From assembly GCF_003725795.1 (NCBI RefSeq), contig NZ_RBEE01000045.1:124001-188000 (forward strand): DNA of 64,000 nucleotides, in the 5' to 3' direction. Shown one piece after another: positions 35,745 through 44,280 of this stretch. Every line of letters starts with the position of its first letter. Positions within the stretch are counted from its first letter, which is position 1. Origin of the DNA: Pedobacter jejuensis. Lineage in GTDB: Bacteria > Bacteroidota > Bacteroidia > Sphingobacteriales > Sphingobacteriaceae. A program made the translations under genes and the position numbers. The notes below the pieces were generated by a model that had not been told where the DNA came from, searched no databases, and saw only the letters and a program-made list of their open reading frames with translations.

Positions 35745-35752
35745 TAAATATA
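35745..35752 (-). promoter_or_regulatory. Probable -7 promoter box of rarA
   Basis: Minus-strand TATATTTA matches TAnnTTTG at seven of eight positions (counting the two free ones) and lies five bases before the ATG at 35739, the same spacing as in several other genes here. Confidence 0.35.
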
Positions 35753-35803
35753 GAAAAATATCTTTGCCACGTAAACCAAAGAAATAGGATTTTAATGAGT
35801 TTT

Positions 35804-35948
35804 TTAACCACAGATTAACACGGATAGACACGGATTTTTTTGCTACAGAAACACAGAAATCACAGAATAGACTTCTATGAATTGATTAACCACAGATTAA
35901 CACGGATAGACACGGATTTTTTTGCCACAGAAAAACAGAAATCACAGA
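35804..35948. repeat. Two 63-bp direct repeats, CCACAGATTAACACGG type
   Basis: Copies at 35804-35866 and 35886-35948 differ at about two bases, with an 82-bp period. They contain CACAGATTAACACGGATAGA followed by a T-run and 'CACAGAAATCACAGA'. The same words recur in other gaps of the window. No ORF or transposase is linked. Confidence 0.8.
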
Positions 35949-36049
35949 TTATATTTCTTGAGACACAGTTATGCTAGACTCATCTTCAACGCAATAATCT
36001 TAAAATCCAGCAATCCTTAAATCCTAGCTTAATCCTAGCTTAATCCTGG

Positions 36050-37354
36050 TCAGTCTTCTATTTTCGAGTGATGCTTGGTATCCTTCATTGTGGTATATAA
36101 AATCAATGAAATTAAAATACATCCGGTTACGTACCAGTAAAAGTAATTCTCATGATCGATATTTTTAAACCACAGAGCAAGATATTCTGCCGTTCCACCG
36201 AAAATGGCTACAGTTAAAGCGTAAGGCAAACCGACACCCAAGGCCCTAATTTCTGCAGGAAACAATTCTGCTTTAACAACTGCATTTATACTGGTATAGC
36301 CACTTACAATAATTAAAGAAGCAATCATCAGTAAGAAAATTATCGTTGTATTGGTTTCATTCGCTAAACCAGTTAAAATGGGCACGGTACACAAAGTTCC
36401 TAAAATACCAAAGCCAATTAACAGCGGCTTGCGACCGATTTTATCTGACAACAACCCAAACAAGGGTTGCATAATAGCGAAAACCAGTAACGAAATAAAT
36501 GATAATGTAGTAGAGGTTTCCTTACTTAAATGAACAGTGTTCACCAGAAATTTTTGCATATACGTGCTGAAGGTGTAAAAGGCAATTGTACCACCTAAGG
36601 TTAAACCAACTACAGTAAAAACCTCTTTCGGATATTTCATTAACACGGCAATTCCACCTTTCTTATCTTCTTTGTTCTTCTTAAATGCCGAAGTTTCATC
36701 GATATGCCGTCTTAAATATAAAGCGATGAACGATAGAATAGCGCCAATAAAGAAAGGAATTCTCCATCCCCAGGCATGTAATTCGGCTGGTGTTAGCAAC
36801 CAGTTTTGTAGAATTAATTGTATGCCCAAAGCCAGTAGTTGCCCGCCGATTAAGGTTACATATTGAAAACTTGAATAAAAGCCCCGATGTTTTTTAGTGG
36901 CCATTTCACTTAAATAGGTTGCCGAAGTTCCATACTCGCCACCCGTACTTAATCCTTGAATTAGCCGGGCGAAAACCAACAGTAATGGCGCAAAAATTCC
37001 GATTTGTTTGTAGCCTGGCGTTAAACCAATAATTAAAGAACCAATTGCCATGATGAATACCGAAAGCGCCATAGATTTTTTCCTTCCTTTTTTATCGGCG
37101 ATGCTGCCAAATAGCCAGCCACCGATTGGGCGCATTAAAAAACCCACAGCAAATATTCCGGCAGTATTTAACAGCTGTGCAGTTGGATTGCTATTCGGAA
37201 AAAATACTGGTGAAAAATATAAAGCAAAAGCCGAGTAGGTGTACCAATCATACCACTCAACCAAGTTACCAACCGAACCACCGAATATAGATTTTAATCG
37301 ATACTTAACGTCGTCTATTTCCTTTGGCGTAAAATCATTTTCAGTTGGATGCAT
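36050..37354 (-). CDS. MFS transporter, metabolite:H+ symporter (MHS) type
   Basis: The 434-residue protein has 12 predicted helices, the loop motif 'GSIADKKGRKKSMALSVFIM', 'RLIQGLSTGGEYGTSATYLS' in helix 4-5 and 'GLLSDKIGRKPLLIGFGIL', typical of the KgtP/ProP-like MHS group that imports dicarboxylates, alpha-ketoglutarate or osmolytes by proton symport. Substrate cannot be fixed. It is monocistronic between repeat-rich gaps. Confidence 0.85.
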   Translation of the reverse strand: MHPTENDFTPKEIDDVKYRLKSIFGGSVGNLVEWYDWYTYSAFALYFSPVFFPNSNPTAQLLNTAGIFAVGFLMRPIGGWLFGSIADKKGRKKSMALSVFIMAIGSLIIGLTPGYKQIGIFAPLLLVFARLIQGLSTGGEYGTSATYLSEMATKKHRGFYSSFQYVTLIGGQLLALGIQLILQNWLLTPAELHAWGWRIPFFIGAILSFIALYLRRHIDETSAFKKNKEDKKGGIAVLMKYPKEVFTVVGLTLGGTIAFYTFSTYMQKFLVNTVHLSKETSTTLSFISLLVFAIMQPLFGLLSDKIGRKPLLIGFGILGTLCTVPILTGLANETNTTIIFLLMIASLIIVSGYTSINAVVKAELFPAEIRALGVGLPYALTVAIFGGTAEYLALWFKNIDHENYFYWYVTGCILISLILYTTMKDTKHHSKIED

Positions 37355-37488
37355 AGTTTGGTATTAATTTCCAGTATGAATTTAAACACAATTGTGTAGT
37401 CATTGTTTATTTATCTAAATTAGTTAATATCAGAATAGATTACTGAAAAATATCATTGCTTAAGTATCAAAGTTTAATTGCCAAAAAT

Positions 37489-38220
37489 ATGAAAGATAAC
37501 TTTTCCACCCAGTCTGCTGAGTACGCCATTTACCGACCAACTTACCCGCAAGAATTGTATGATTATCTATTGAATCTAATCGATAATAAAGATGCGGCCT
37601 GGGATTGTGCCACCGGCAATGGGCAAGTTGCAAGAGTTTTGGCACAACATTTCCAGTCGGTTTATGCTACGGATATTAGCGAGAAACAACTTAGTCAGGC
37701 TTTAAAATTGCCAAATATCTTGTACGATGTAGCACCTGCAGAAAAGATAAATGTTCCGGATGGAAGCTTTGATTTAATAACTGTTGCACAAGCCATTCAT
37801 TGGTTTAATTTTGATGATTTTTATAGTGAAGTAAAACGAACTCTAAAGCCTGATGGCGTTTTAGCGGTAATCGGTTATGGCTTGATGTTTATTGATAAGA
37901 AAGTAGATAAAGCTGTTCACAAACTTTACGAAGATATTCTTGGTAAATATTGGGATAGCGAACGCAGATACATTGAAGAAGGCTATAAAACGATTCCATT
38001 TCCCTTTGATGAAATTGTTGCACCACATTTTCAAATTAAAACAACGTGGAATTTTAACCAGATGATTGGTTACCTAAATACCTGGTCATCCTTGCAACAC
38101 TACAAAAAAGCCAACGACAGAAACCCATTAGAATATATGTTTACCGAGTTGAAAGAGGCATGGGGAAGTGATGCAGAAAAGGATGTTCATTTCCCGATTT
38201 TGTTGCGGGTTGGGCGATAG
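37489..38220 (+). CDS. Class I SAM-dependent methyltransferase
   Basis: The 243-residue protein starts 'MKDNFSTQSAEYAIYRPTYP' and has motif I 'WDCATGNGQVARVLA', motif II 'YATDIS', and 'GSFDLITVAQAIHWFNFDDF', a form shared with the trans-aconitate/Tmt1p-like methyltransferases. The target is unknown. An upstream TTG at 37456 in frame is less likely because family similarity starts at the ATG. Confidence 0.8.
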   Translation: MKDNFSTQSAEYAIYRPTYPQELYDYLLNLIDNKDAAWDCATGNGQVARVLAQHFQSVYATDISEKQLSQALKLPNILYDVAPAEKINVPDGSFDLITVAQAIHWFNFDDFYSEVKRTLKPDGVLAVIGYGLMFIDKKVDKAVHKLYEDILGKYWDSERRYIEEGYKTIPFPFDEIVAPHFQIKTTWNFNQMIGYLNTWSSLQHYKKANDRNPLEYMFTELKEAWGSDAEKDVHFPILLRVGR

Positions 38221-38255
38221 GATTTAACAGCAAAGAAAATGAAGAAAAGCTTAAG

Positions 38256-38612
38256 GTTAAGTGTTTAATTCTACCACAGAGTACACAAAGTAAAGGCACA
38301 GAGCACACATAGTAAAGGCACAGAGCGCAAAAGTTTAAGGCTAGCGTTTGTTCGAGGGAAGAAGAAAAACATTTAACTCTCTGTTAAGTGTTTAATTCTA
38401 CCACAGAGTACACAAAGTAAAGGCACAGAGCACACGAAGTAAAGGCACAAGAGCACACAAAGTTTAAGGCTAGCGTTTGTTCGAGGATGAAAAAAAACAT
38501 TTAATTCTCGGTTAAGTGTTTAATTCTACCACAGAGCACACGAAGTAAAGGCACAAGAGCACACAAAGTTTAAGGCTAGCGTTTGTTCGAGGGAAGAAAA
38601 ATATTTAATTCT
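38256..38612. repeat. Three tandem ~128-bp repeats
   Basis: Units start at 38256, 38383 and 38511 with GTTAAGTGTTTAATTCTACC and end with GGCTAGCGTTTGTTCGAGG. Inside each are 'CACAGAG-CACAC-AAGTAAAGG' sub-repeats; the third unit lacks one sub-repeat of about 27 bp. No coding potential is visible. Confidence 0.85.
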
Positions 38613-38620
38613 CTATCTTC

Positions 38621-38760
38621 CTCTGTGAAAGCCTCAGTGCACTCTGTGGTTAAAAATTATGAAGGCTCTAATCATAGCGCAGATTGAAGAAAAATATTTC
38701 AAATCTTCGCTTTCCTAAATTTACTCTGTGAAAGCCTCAGTGCACTCTGTGGTTAAAAAT
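38621..38760. repeat. Two 37-bp direct repeats near the hisS 3' end
   Basis: CTCTGTGAAAGCCTCAGTGC followed by ACTCTGTGGTTAAAAAT occurs at 38621-38657 and 38724-38760 (103-bp period). ACTCTGTGGT is the reverse complement of ACCACAGAGT in the preceding tandem repeats, so the two families face each other and could base-pair. Confidence 0.8.
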
Positions 38761-38767
38761 GGAAGCC

Positions 38768-40246
38768 TTACTTCAGCAAATCCATAATGCCCAATACGGC
38801 TAGCTTTTTCTGTTCACCGCTTTTCATATCCTTTAGCGTTAATTCTCCACTTGCAATTTCATCACCACCTATTAAAACTACATAAGGAATATTCTTCGCA
38901 TCGGCATACGCCATTTGTTTTTTCAACTTAGCTGATGATGGATACAGCTCGGCTGCGATGCCTGCACTTCTAAATTGCTGCAAAATCGGCAATGCATATT
39001 TTTCAGCTTCGGTATCGAAATTACTGATTAAAACTTTCGTACCCACTTCTGCCGATGCTGGGAAAAGATTCAATTCTTCTAGCACATCATAAATTCTATC
39101 AGCTCCGAAAGAAACACCTACTCCGGTTAAATCCTTCAAGCCGAACATGCCTGTTAAATCATCATAACGACCACCGCCGCCTATGCTACCCATAGCTACT
39201 TCGTTGGTTTTAACTTCGAAAATGCAACCTGTATAATAATTTAAGCCACGGGCTAAGGTTATATCTAGTTCTAGCTTTGCCGTTAAAGGCAAGCTGTAAG
39301 AAATTAAACTTTCTACATAATCGAAAACCTGTTCGATTTCAGCAACGCCTTTCAAACCAGTTTCTGAATTTGCTAAAACCTGTTTTAAACTTGCTATTTT
39401 TTCTTCGTTAGTTCCTTCTAACAAAATAACCGGACGAAGTTTCTCCAAATCATCCTCTGTAAAACCACGTTCTAACAATTCTTTACTAACGCCATCCAAA
39501 CCAATTTTATCGAGTTTATCTATGGCAACCGTCATGTCAATTATCAAATCAGGTTTACCTATAATCTCAGCGATGCCTGATAGAATTTTTCTATTATTAA
39601 TTTTGATGCTGAAATCTTTTAGTCCTAATTTGGTTAAAGCTTCGTTGTAAATGAGGATAAATTCTGCCTCGTTCAGCAAACTTTCAGAACCTACCACATC
39701 CACATCACATTGGTAAAATTCGCGGTATCTACCTTTTTGCGGCCTATCGGCTCGCCAAACAGGTTGAACCTGAAAACGTTTAAAAGGTAGAGTGATTTCA
39801 TGCTGGTGCATGACTACGTAACGAGCAAAAGGAACAGTTAGGTCGTAGCGAAGTGCCTTTTCGGTTAAAGAATCTTTAATTGATTCATTTACATGTTTGG
39901 CCAAAATATCAAAAACTTCATCCTCAGTAATTTTATCATCCGTAGATATTGTATAATCCTCACTATTATCAATTTTCCTAAAGTTATAGTCTTCTTGTAA
40001 AATCCTTCTAGTATCTTGATGTTTTAATGGACCACTATTTAGAATTTTAAAAATCAATTTATCACCTTCATCACCATATTTACCAGTTAGAGTTTTTAAA
40101 TTTTCCATACTTGGTGTTTGAATTTCTGCGTAACCATATTTTTTAAAAACCGTTTTAATGGTATCGTAAATAAAGTTGCGTTTTACCATTTCAACAGGCG
40201 TAAAATCGCGTGTACCTTTTGCTAATGAGGGTTTAATAACTGACAT
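38768..40246 (-). CDS. hisS: Histidyl-tRNA synthetase
   Basis: The 492-residue class II synthetase has 'AKGTRDFTPVEMVKRNFI' at the start, motif 2 'QVQPVWRADRPQKGRYREFY', the histidine-binding 'LARGLNYYTGCIFEVK', motif 3 'GVGVSFGADRIYDVLEEL' and an anticodon domain at the end. I choose ATG 40246 because synthetase similarity begins there and a TACTTTTG promoter box ends five bases upstream; a longer frame to 40321 would read through that promoter and a CACAGAG repeat. Confidence 0.95.
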   Translation of the reverse strand: MSVIKPSLAKGTRDFTPVEMVKRNFIYDTIKTVFKKYGYAEIQTPSMENLKTLTGKYGDEGDKLIFKILNSGPLKHQDTRRILQEDYNFRKIDNSEDYTISTDDKITEDEVFDILAKHVNESIKDSLTEKALRYDLTVPFARYVVMHQHEITLPFKRFQVQPVWRADRPQKGRYREFYQCDVDVVGSESLLNEAEFILIYNEALTKLGLKDFSIKINNRKILSGIAEIIGKPDLIIDMTVAIDKLDKIGLDGVSKELLERGFTEDDLEKLRPVILLEGTNEEKIASLKQVLANSETGLKGVAEIEQVFDYVESLISYSLPLTAKLELDITLARGLNYYTGCIFEVKTNEVAMGSIGGGGRYDDLTGMFGLKDLTGVGVSFGADRIYDVLEELNLFPASAEVGTKVLISNFDTEAEKYALPILQQFRSAGIAAELYPSSAKLKKQMAYADAKNIPYVVLIGGDEIASGELTLKDMKSGEQKKLAVLGIMDLLK

Positions 40247-40251
40247 AGCCG

Positions 40252-40259
40252 CAAAAGTA
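40252..40259 (-). promoter_or_regulatory. -7 promoter box of hisS
   Basis: Minus-strand TACTTTTG is an exact TAnnTTTG match with five bases to the ATG, the same arrangement as for purD and the nucleoid-associated protein gene. Confidence 0.5.
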
Positions 40260-40365
40260 CAAAAAGGTTTATTAACCACGGAGGGTACAGAGATTTTCAC
40301 AGAGAATTGTTGAGGTTTCATTCTCTTAGAGAATAGCCGATTAAGAGGGCAGCATCAATTCCTTG

Positions 40366-40541
40366 CCGTTGGTTTCAACCAACGGAATTTAAAATAAGCT
40401 CCAATGGGCTTTAGCCAAAATCTGCTCCATGCACCTTCATTTATAGTAGTTTCCAGGCCACCCAAACCCGATGGCAGCGGAAATACTTTTGCAAACCTTA
40501 TAGGTTTAATAGTGCAATGTAAAATAAAACCTATAAGGTTT
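40366..40541. repeat. Intergenic palindromes (REP-like) between hisS and fumC
   Basis: Two palindromes occur here: CCGTTGGTT/AACCAACGG (40366-40385, almost no loop) and perfect 15-base arms AAACCTTATAGGTTT/AAACCTATAAGGTTT at 40493-40507 and 40527-40541. Flanking GCAGCGGAAATACTTTT and AAAAGATTGCAGCG segments are roughly inverted, so the second may be the heart of a larger element of about 120 bp. No ORF lies within. Confidence 0.65.
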
Positions 40542-40696
40542 AAGGAAAAGATTGCAGCGAATCAGCGGGACCGAACCTAAGCTAAAAACCACTTCAGTAC
40601 CTTTCCAAAATCATCTGTGAAATCACTGAATCAGTAAAATCAGACTGAAGGAAAAATAGATAAAATCCACCTGATGTAAATATCGAAGATAATACC

Positions 40697-40725
40697 TTGC
40701 TTTATAGGCAAAAAACTTAAATTTG
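40697..40725 (+). promoter_or_regulatory. Promoter of fumC
   Basis: TTG (40697-40699) and TAAATTTG (40718-40725) are 18 bases apart, a good -33/-7 pair. The -7 lies 22 bases before the fumC ATG, leaving a short leader. Confidence 0.55.
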
Positions 40726-40747
40726 CGACAACAAAAATCAAAATATA

Positions 40748-42145
40748 ATGAGTTTCAGAATAGAACACGATACCATGGGCGAGGTTCAAGTGCCTGCCGA
40801 TAAATACTGGGGTGCACAAACCGAACGCTCACGCAATAATTTTAAAATCGGACCAGAAGGTTCTATGCCTAAAGAAATTATTCATGCTTTTGGCTATTTG
40901 AAAAAAGCGGCTGCATTGGCTAATACTGAACTTGGCGTACTTTCTGCAGATAAGGCAGAACTGATTGCAAAAGCTTGCGATGAAATCATTGCAGGTCAGT
41001 TAGACGACCAGTTTCCTTTGGTAATTTGGCAAACCGGTTCGGGTACGCAAAGTAACATGAACGGAAACGAAGTAATTGCAAATCGTGCCCACGTAATAAA
41101 TGGCGGCGCTTTGGCTGATGATAAAAAAGTTCTTCACCCGAATGATGATGTGAATAAATCGCAATCATCTAACGATACATACCCAACTGCAATGCATATT
41201 GCAGCATACAAATTAACAGTAGAAAATACGATTCCCGGTTTGGAGAAATTGCGCAATGCTTTGGCTTCAAAAGTTGAAGAGTTTAGTTCGATTGTTAAAA
41301 CTGGTCGTACGCATTTTATGGATGCAACGCCCTTAACCCTAGGACAAGAATTTTCGGGTTACGTACAACAAATTGATAATAGCATTAGAGCGATTAAAAA
41401 TGCTTTAAGTATGGTTGCTGAGTTGGCTTTAGGCGGAACGGCAGTTGGAACGGGCTTAAATACACCGAAAGGTTATGATGTTTTAGTGGCACAAAAAATT
41501 GCCGATTTAACAGGTTTACCTTTTGTAACGGCGCCAAATAAATTCGAAGCTTTGGCTGCTCATGATGCAATGGTTGAACTTTCTGGCGCTTTAAAACGTA
41601 CTGCAGTTGCCTTGATGAAAGTAGCAAATGATGTACGTATGTTAAGTTCTGGTCCGCGTTGTGGTATTGGCGAAATCGTAATTCCTGATAACGAACCAGG
41701 TTCTTCAATTATGCCGGGAAAAGTTAACCCAACTCAGCCAGAGGCTTTAACCATGGTTTGTGCACAAGTTATTGGTAACGACGTTGCAGTTTCAATTGGC
41801 GGCATGTCTGGCCATTTTGAATTGAATGTTTTCAAGCCATTAATTGCTGCAAACGTACTGCAATCAGCTCGTTTAATTGGCGATGCATGCGTTTCTTTCA
41901 CGGTTAAATGTGCTGAAGGAATTACAGCGAACTTACCAGAAATTGAGAAACATTTACAAAACTCATTGATGCTGGTTACCGCTTTAAACCCGCATGTGGG
42001 TTATGAGAATGCTGCTAAAATCGCTAAGAAAGCACATAAAGAGAATAAAACTTTAAAAGCTGCTGCAGTAGAATTGGGCTTACTCACAAATGAGCAGTTT
42101 GATGAGTGGGTTCGTCCGGAAGATATGGTTGGAAGTTTAAAATAA
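40748..42145 (+). CDS. fumC: Class II fumarate hydratase
   Basis: The 465-residue protein has 'KYWGAQTERSRNNFKIG' near the start, 'TGSGTQSNMNGNEV', 'KTGRTHFMDATPL' and the family signature 'GSSIMPGKVNPTQPE'. It hydrates fumarate to malate in the TCA cycle without an iron-sulfur cluster. Length fits FumC (about 465). It has its own promoter and is followed by a terminator, so it is monocistronic. Confidence 0.95.
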   Translation: MSFRIEHDTMGEVQVPADKYWGAQTERSRNNFKIGPEGSMPKEIIHAFGYLKKAAALANTELGVLSADKAELIAKACDEIIAGQLDDQFPLVIWQTGSGTQSNMNGNEVIANRAHVINGGALADDKKVLHPNDDVNKSQSSNDTYPTAMHIAAYKLTVENTIPGLEKLRNALASKVEEFSSIVKTGRTHFMDATPLTLGQEFSGYVQQIDNSIRAIKNALSMVAELALGGTAVGTGLNTPKGYDVLVAQKIADLTGLPFVTAPNKFEALAAHDAMVELSGALKRTAVALMKVANDVRMLSSGPRCGIGEIVIPDNEPGSSIMPGKVNPTQPEALTMVCAQVIGNDVAVSIGGMSGHFELNVFKPLIAANVLQSARLIGDACVSFTVKCAEGITANLPEIEKHLQNSLMLVTALNPHVGYENAAKIAKKAHKENKTLKAAAVELGLLTNEQFDEWVRPEDMVGSLK

Positions 42146-42208
42146 TAGCGATATCCGATAGAGGAATACCTTTCTAAGCCGATAAAAAAGTCGTTTTAAA
42201 GATTTTAG

Positions 42209-42252
42209 AAAGCAGGGCTATTCGTTCTTCGGTTCCGATAGCCCCGCTTTTT
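42209..42252 (+). terminator. Terminator of fumC
   Basis: Thirteen-base arms AAAGCAGGGCTAT and ATAGCCCCGCTTT (one mismatch) with a 16-base loop, followed by further T; about 65 bp after the fumC stop. Confidence 0.75.
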
Positions 42253-42280
42253 GCTTCAAGTTTTTTCAACTTCTGTTATG

Positions 42281-42330
42281 CTGAGGCACAAGGCATCTGT
42301 TTCATCGGTTGCAGATGCTTCGTGCCTCAG
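42281..42330. repeat. Palindromic REP-like element, CTGAGGCAC type
   Basis: Nineteen-base arms at 42281-42299 and 42312-42330 (CTGAGGCACAAGGCATCTG and CAGATGCTTCGTGCCTCAG, 17 of 19 paired) with a 12-base loop. It is similar to the widely scattered 'ATGCTGAGGCACGAAGCATCT' palindromes of Bacteroidota genomes and lies in the gap after fumC. Confidence 0.7.
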
Positions 42331-42427
42331 TATGAACTATTTAAAGTTAGTGCAATAAAAAGCTTTACGCTGCAATCGGGTTTATTTAACTCAAAACTTG
42401 CTTAAAAATTAATCGCTTTGCGAAAAA

Positions 42428-42979
42428 ATGACAATATCAATAAATAAACTTCTTGATTTAAGAATAACTAAGCGTTACTCAAGGTTAAGGTTTTTGTATA
42501 TCATCCTTTTTACCTTTTCCATCTTTCAGCTGGCTTGTTCCCCTCGTCCTAATATTCAAGGTAAAGGCGAAGCATTTATGCAAGGTGTTTGGAATGAAGA
42601 TTCGGTCGCTTTTAGCAATAAGCTTAATAATTACACACAGCATCATTTCAAAATTACTTGCGATTCTATTTATATCGACTTAGAAACCCATAGCAAAGTG
42701 AATTTCTACGAAGATTCTTGCTACAACAATGGCGTTTGGAAAGAATATGCAAAAGGTGTTTACGCAGTTAAGGGTGATACGTTATTTGTAGGCGCTACAT
42801 TTACACACGCCAATTACAAACAAAAAATTTCGGGTTGTTATCGAATTGGCAGATACGATAAAAATTTCCTGATAAAAAGTAAAACATCCGATACCTTGCT
42901 ACTGGAAAGTTTAAGCGATAGGCGAGAAATAAAATTATCACTAAAAGAAAAAGTTACCTGTGTTCAAAAAGAATTATAA
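42428..42979 (+). CDS. Lipoprotein of unknown function
   Basis: The 183-residue protein has a long leader with a hydrophobic helix (about 23-37) and a lipobox 'FQLACS' (Cys37). The mature part is beta-rich ('WKEYAKGVYAVKGDTLFVGA') and ends 'SLKEKVTCVQKEL'. I do not recognise a domain. It stands 1 bp before the S1/P1 nuclease ATG, so the two are surely co-expressed. Confidence 0.7.
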   Translation: MTISINKLLDLRITKRYSRLRFLYIILFTFSIFQLACSPRPNIQGKGEAFMQGVWNEDSVAFSNKLNNYTQHHFKITCDSIYIDLETHSKVNFYEDSCYNNGVWKEYAKGVYAVKGDTLFVGATFTHANYKQKISGCYRIGRYDKNFLIKSKTSDTLLLESLSDRREIKLSLKEKVTCVQKEL

Positions 42980-42980
42980 T

Positions 42981-43787
42981 ATGATATTTAAATCACTTAA
43001 AAAGAAATTGTTCACAATTGCCGCAATTGGTGTATTCGCATACTTACCAATACAGGCAAATGCATGGGGAATGATTGGTCACCGAGTTGTTGGCGAAATT
43101 GCCGATAGTTATTTAAAATCAAAAACACGCAAAGCCATTCAAGGCATATTAGGATATGAAAGCTTGGCCATGTCAGCCAATTGGGGCGATTTTATTAAGT
43201 CAGATTCTACACATAACTATATGTACAACTGGCACTTTGTAAATCTTCCGGGTGGATTAAACAAAGATGGCATTTACAGTATTTTAGAAACAGAAAAAGG
43301 AACCAATCTTTACAATAAAATCCCCGAATTAATTGCCATATTAAAAAATGGAAGCAGCACAGCTGATGAAAAAAAATTAGCATTGCGCATGTTGGTACAT
43401 TTAGAAGGCGATTTATCTCAGCCGATGCATGTTGCCCACAAAGATGATTCAGGTGGAAACCGGATTTCGGTATCATGGTTTAACGAAAAATCTAATCTTC
43501 ACCGTGTGTGGGATGAACAATTAATTGAATATCAACAATTAAGCTACACAGAATTTGCTAAAGCAATAAACCATCCATCAGCAGTGCAATTGTACAATTG
43601 GCAAAACACAAGCTTAAAAGATTGTATATATGAATCCTATTTAATTTGCAGCAAAATTTACGACAAAACCAAACCCGATTCTAAATTAAGTTACCGCTAC
43701 AATTTTGATTGGGTTGATACTTTAAATGAACAATTGCTTAAAGGTGGTATCAGGTTGGCTAAAGTGTTAAATGACATTTACGGATAG
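42981..43787 (+). CDS. Secreted S1/P1-type nuclease
   Basis: The signal peptide ends 'PIQANA', leaving Trp as residue 1 of the mature enzyme ('WGMIGHRVVGEIAD'), as required for zinc binding in this family. Further ligands are in 'NWGDFIK', 'YNWHFVN', 'LVHLEGDLSQPMHVAHKDD' (HxxxD, then His) and 'LHRVWDEQLIE' (HxxxD). All expected Zn ligands appear present. It degrades single-stranded DNA/RNA or 3' nucleotides in the periplasm or outside, for phosphate and nucleoside recovery. ATG 42981 is chosen because it starts the signal peptide. Confidence 0.9.
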   Translation: MIFKSLKKKLFTIAAIGVFAYLPIQANAWGMIGHRVVGEIADSYLKSKTRKAIQGILGYESLAMSANWGDFIKSDSTHNYMYNWHFVNLPGGLNKDGIYSILETEKGTNLYNKIPELIAILKNGSSTADEKKLALRMLVHLEGDLSQPMHVAHKDDSGGNRISVSWFNEKSNLHRVWDEQLIEYQQLSYTEFAKAINHPSAVQLYNWQNTSLKDCIYESYLICSKIYDKTKPDSKLSYRYNFDWVDTLNEQLLKGGIRLAKVLNDIYG

Positions 43788-43846
43788 GTTTTAGGTAGGC
43801 TGTAGCACTATTAGTGATCAACTCGTTTAGTAAGAAAACAAAGGCT

Positions 43847-44278
43847 ATGAAAAATTTATTGCTATTATTCCTTATAGGTGCAACATTAACAGCTTGCAAA
43901 AAAGATGCTGATAAAACTTTAGCCACCAAAAACTGGAAGATTGAATCTGTAACCGTTTCGCCCGCTATTACTATTGGAGGCAAAACAAGCACAAATTATA
44001 TTGAATTAATGGGGCAAGCAAGTTGTGCAGCCAATATGATGATTTCATTTAATAGTGATGGAACATTTACGTCAGGTTCAAATGGTGCATTGTGTGATAT
44101 GGCTCAAACCACAGCTATTCAAACCTGGAAAAGAAATGATGACCAAATCATCTTATCATCAAGCAGTAAGTTTCCGATGGTATTAGCCGGTAACAAGCTT
44201 ACTCAAGTTATAACATCCGAACCACAGGGCGGAATTGTTTATACTTACGTTTACGTTTATAAAGCTGAATCTAAATAA
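43847..44278 (+). CDS. Lipocalin-like lipoprotein
   Basis: The 143-residue protein has a clear lipoprotein leader ('LLLLFLIGATLTACKKD', Cys at position 17), then a single beta-rich domain beginning 'TLATKNWKIESVTVSP' and including 'ISFNSDGTFTSGSNGALCD'. That is the usual form of Bacteroidota lipocalin-like lipoproteins of unknown ligand. Two Cys in the domain may form a disulfide. It is 2 bp upstream of the phosphatase gene. Confidence 0.75.
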   Translation: MKNLLLLFLIGATLTACKKDADKTLATKNWKIESVTVSPAITIGGKTSTNYIELMGQASCAANMMISFNSDGTFTSGSNGALCDMAQTTAIQTWKRNDDQIILSSSSKFPMVLAGNKLTQVITSEPQGGIVYTYVYVYKAESK

Positions 44279-44280
44279 TT

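Noticed and set aside
35740..35811. N-terminal extension of rarA
   Set aside because: The 24 added residues do not resemble RarA and overlap the promoter box.
38256..38760. CRISPR array
   Set aside because: Units are about 128 bp with no unique spacers of even length and no cas genes are nearby.
40247..40321. N-terminal extension of hisS
   Set aside because: It is read from the promoter box and an intergenic CACAGAG repeat; family similarity starts at 40246.
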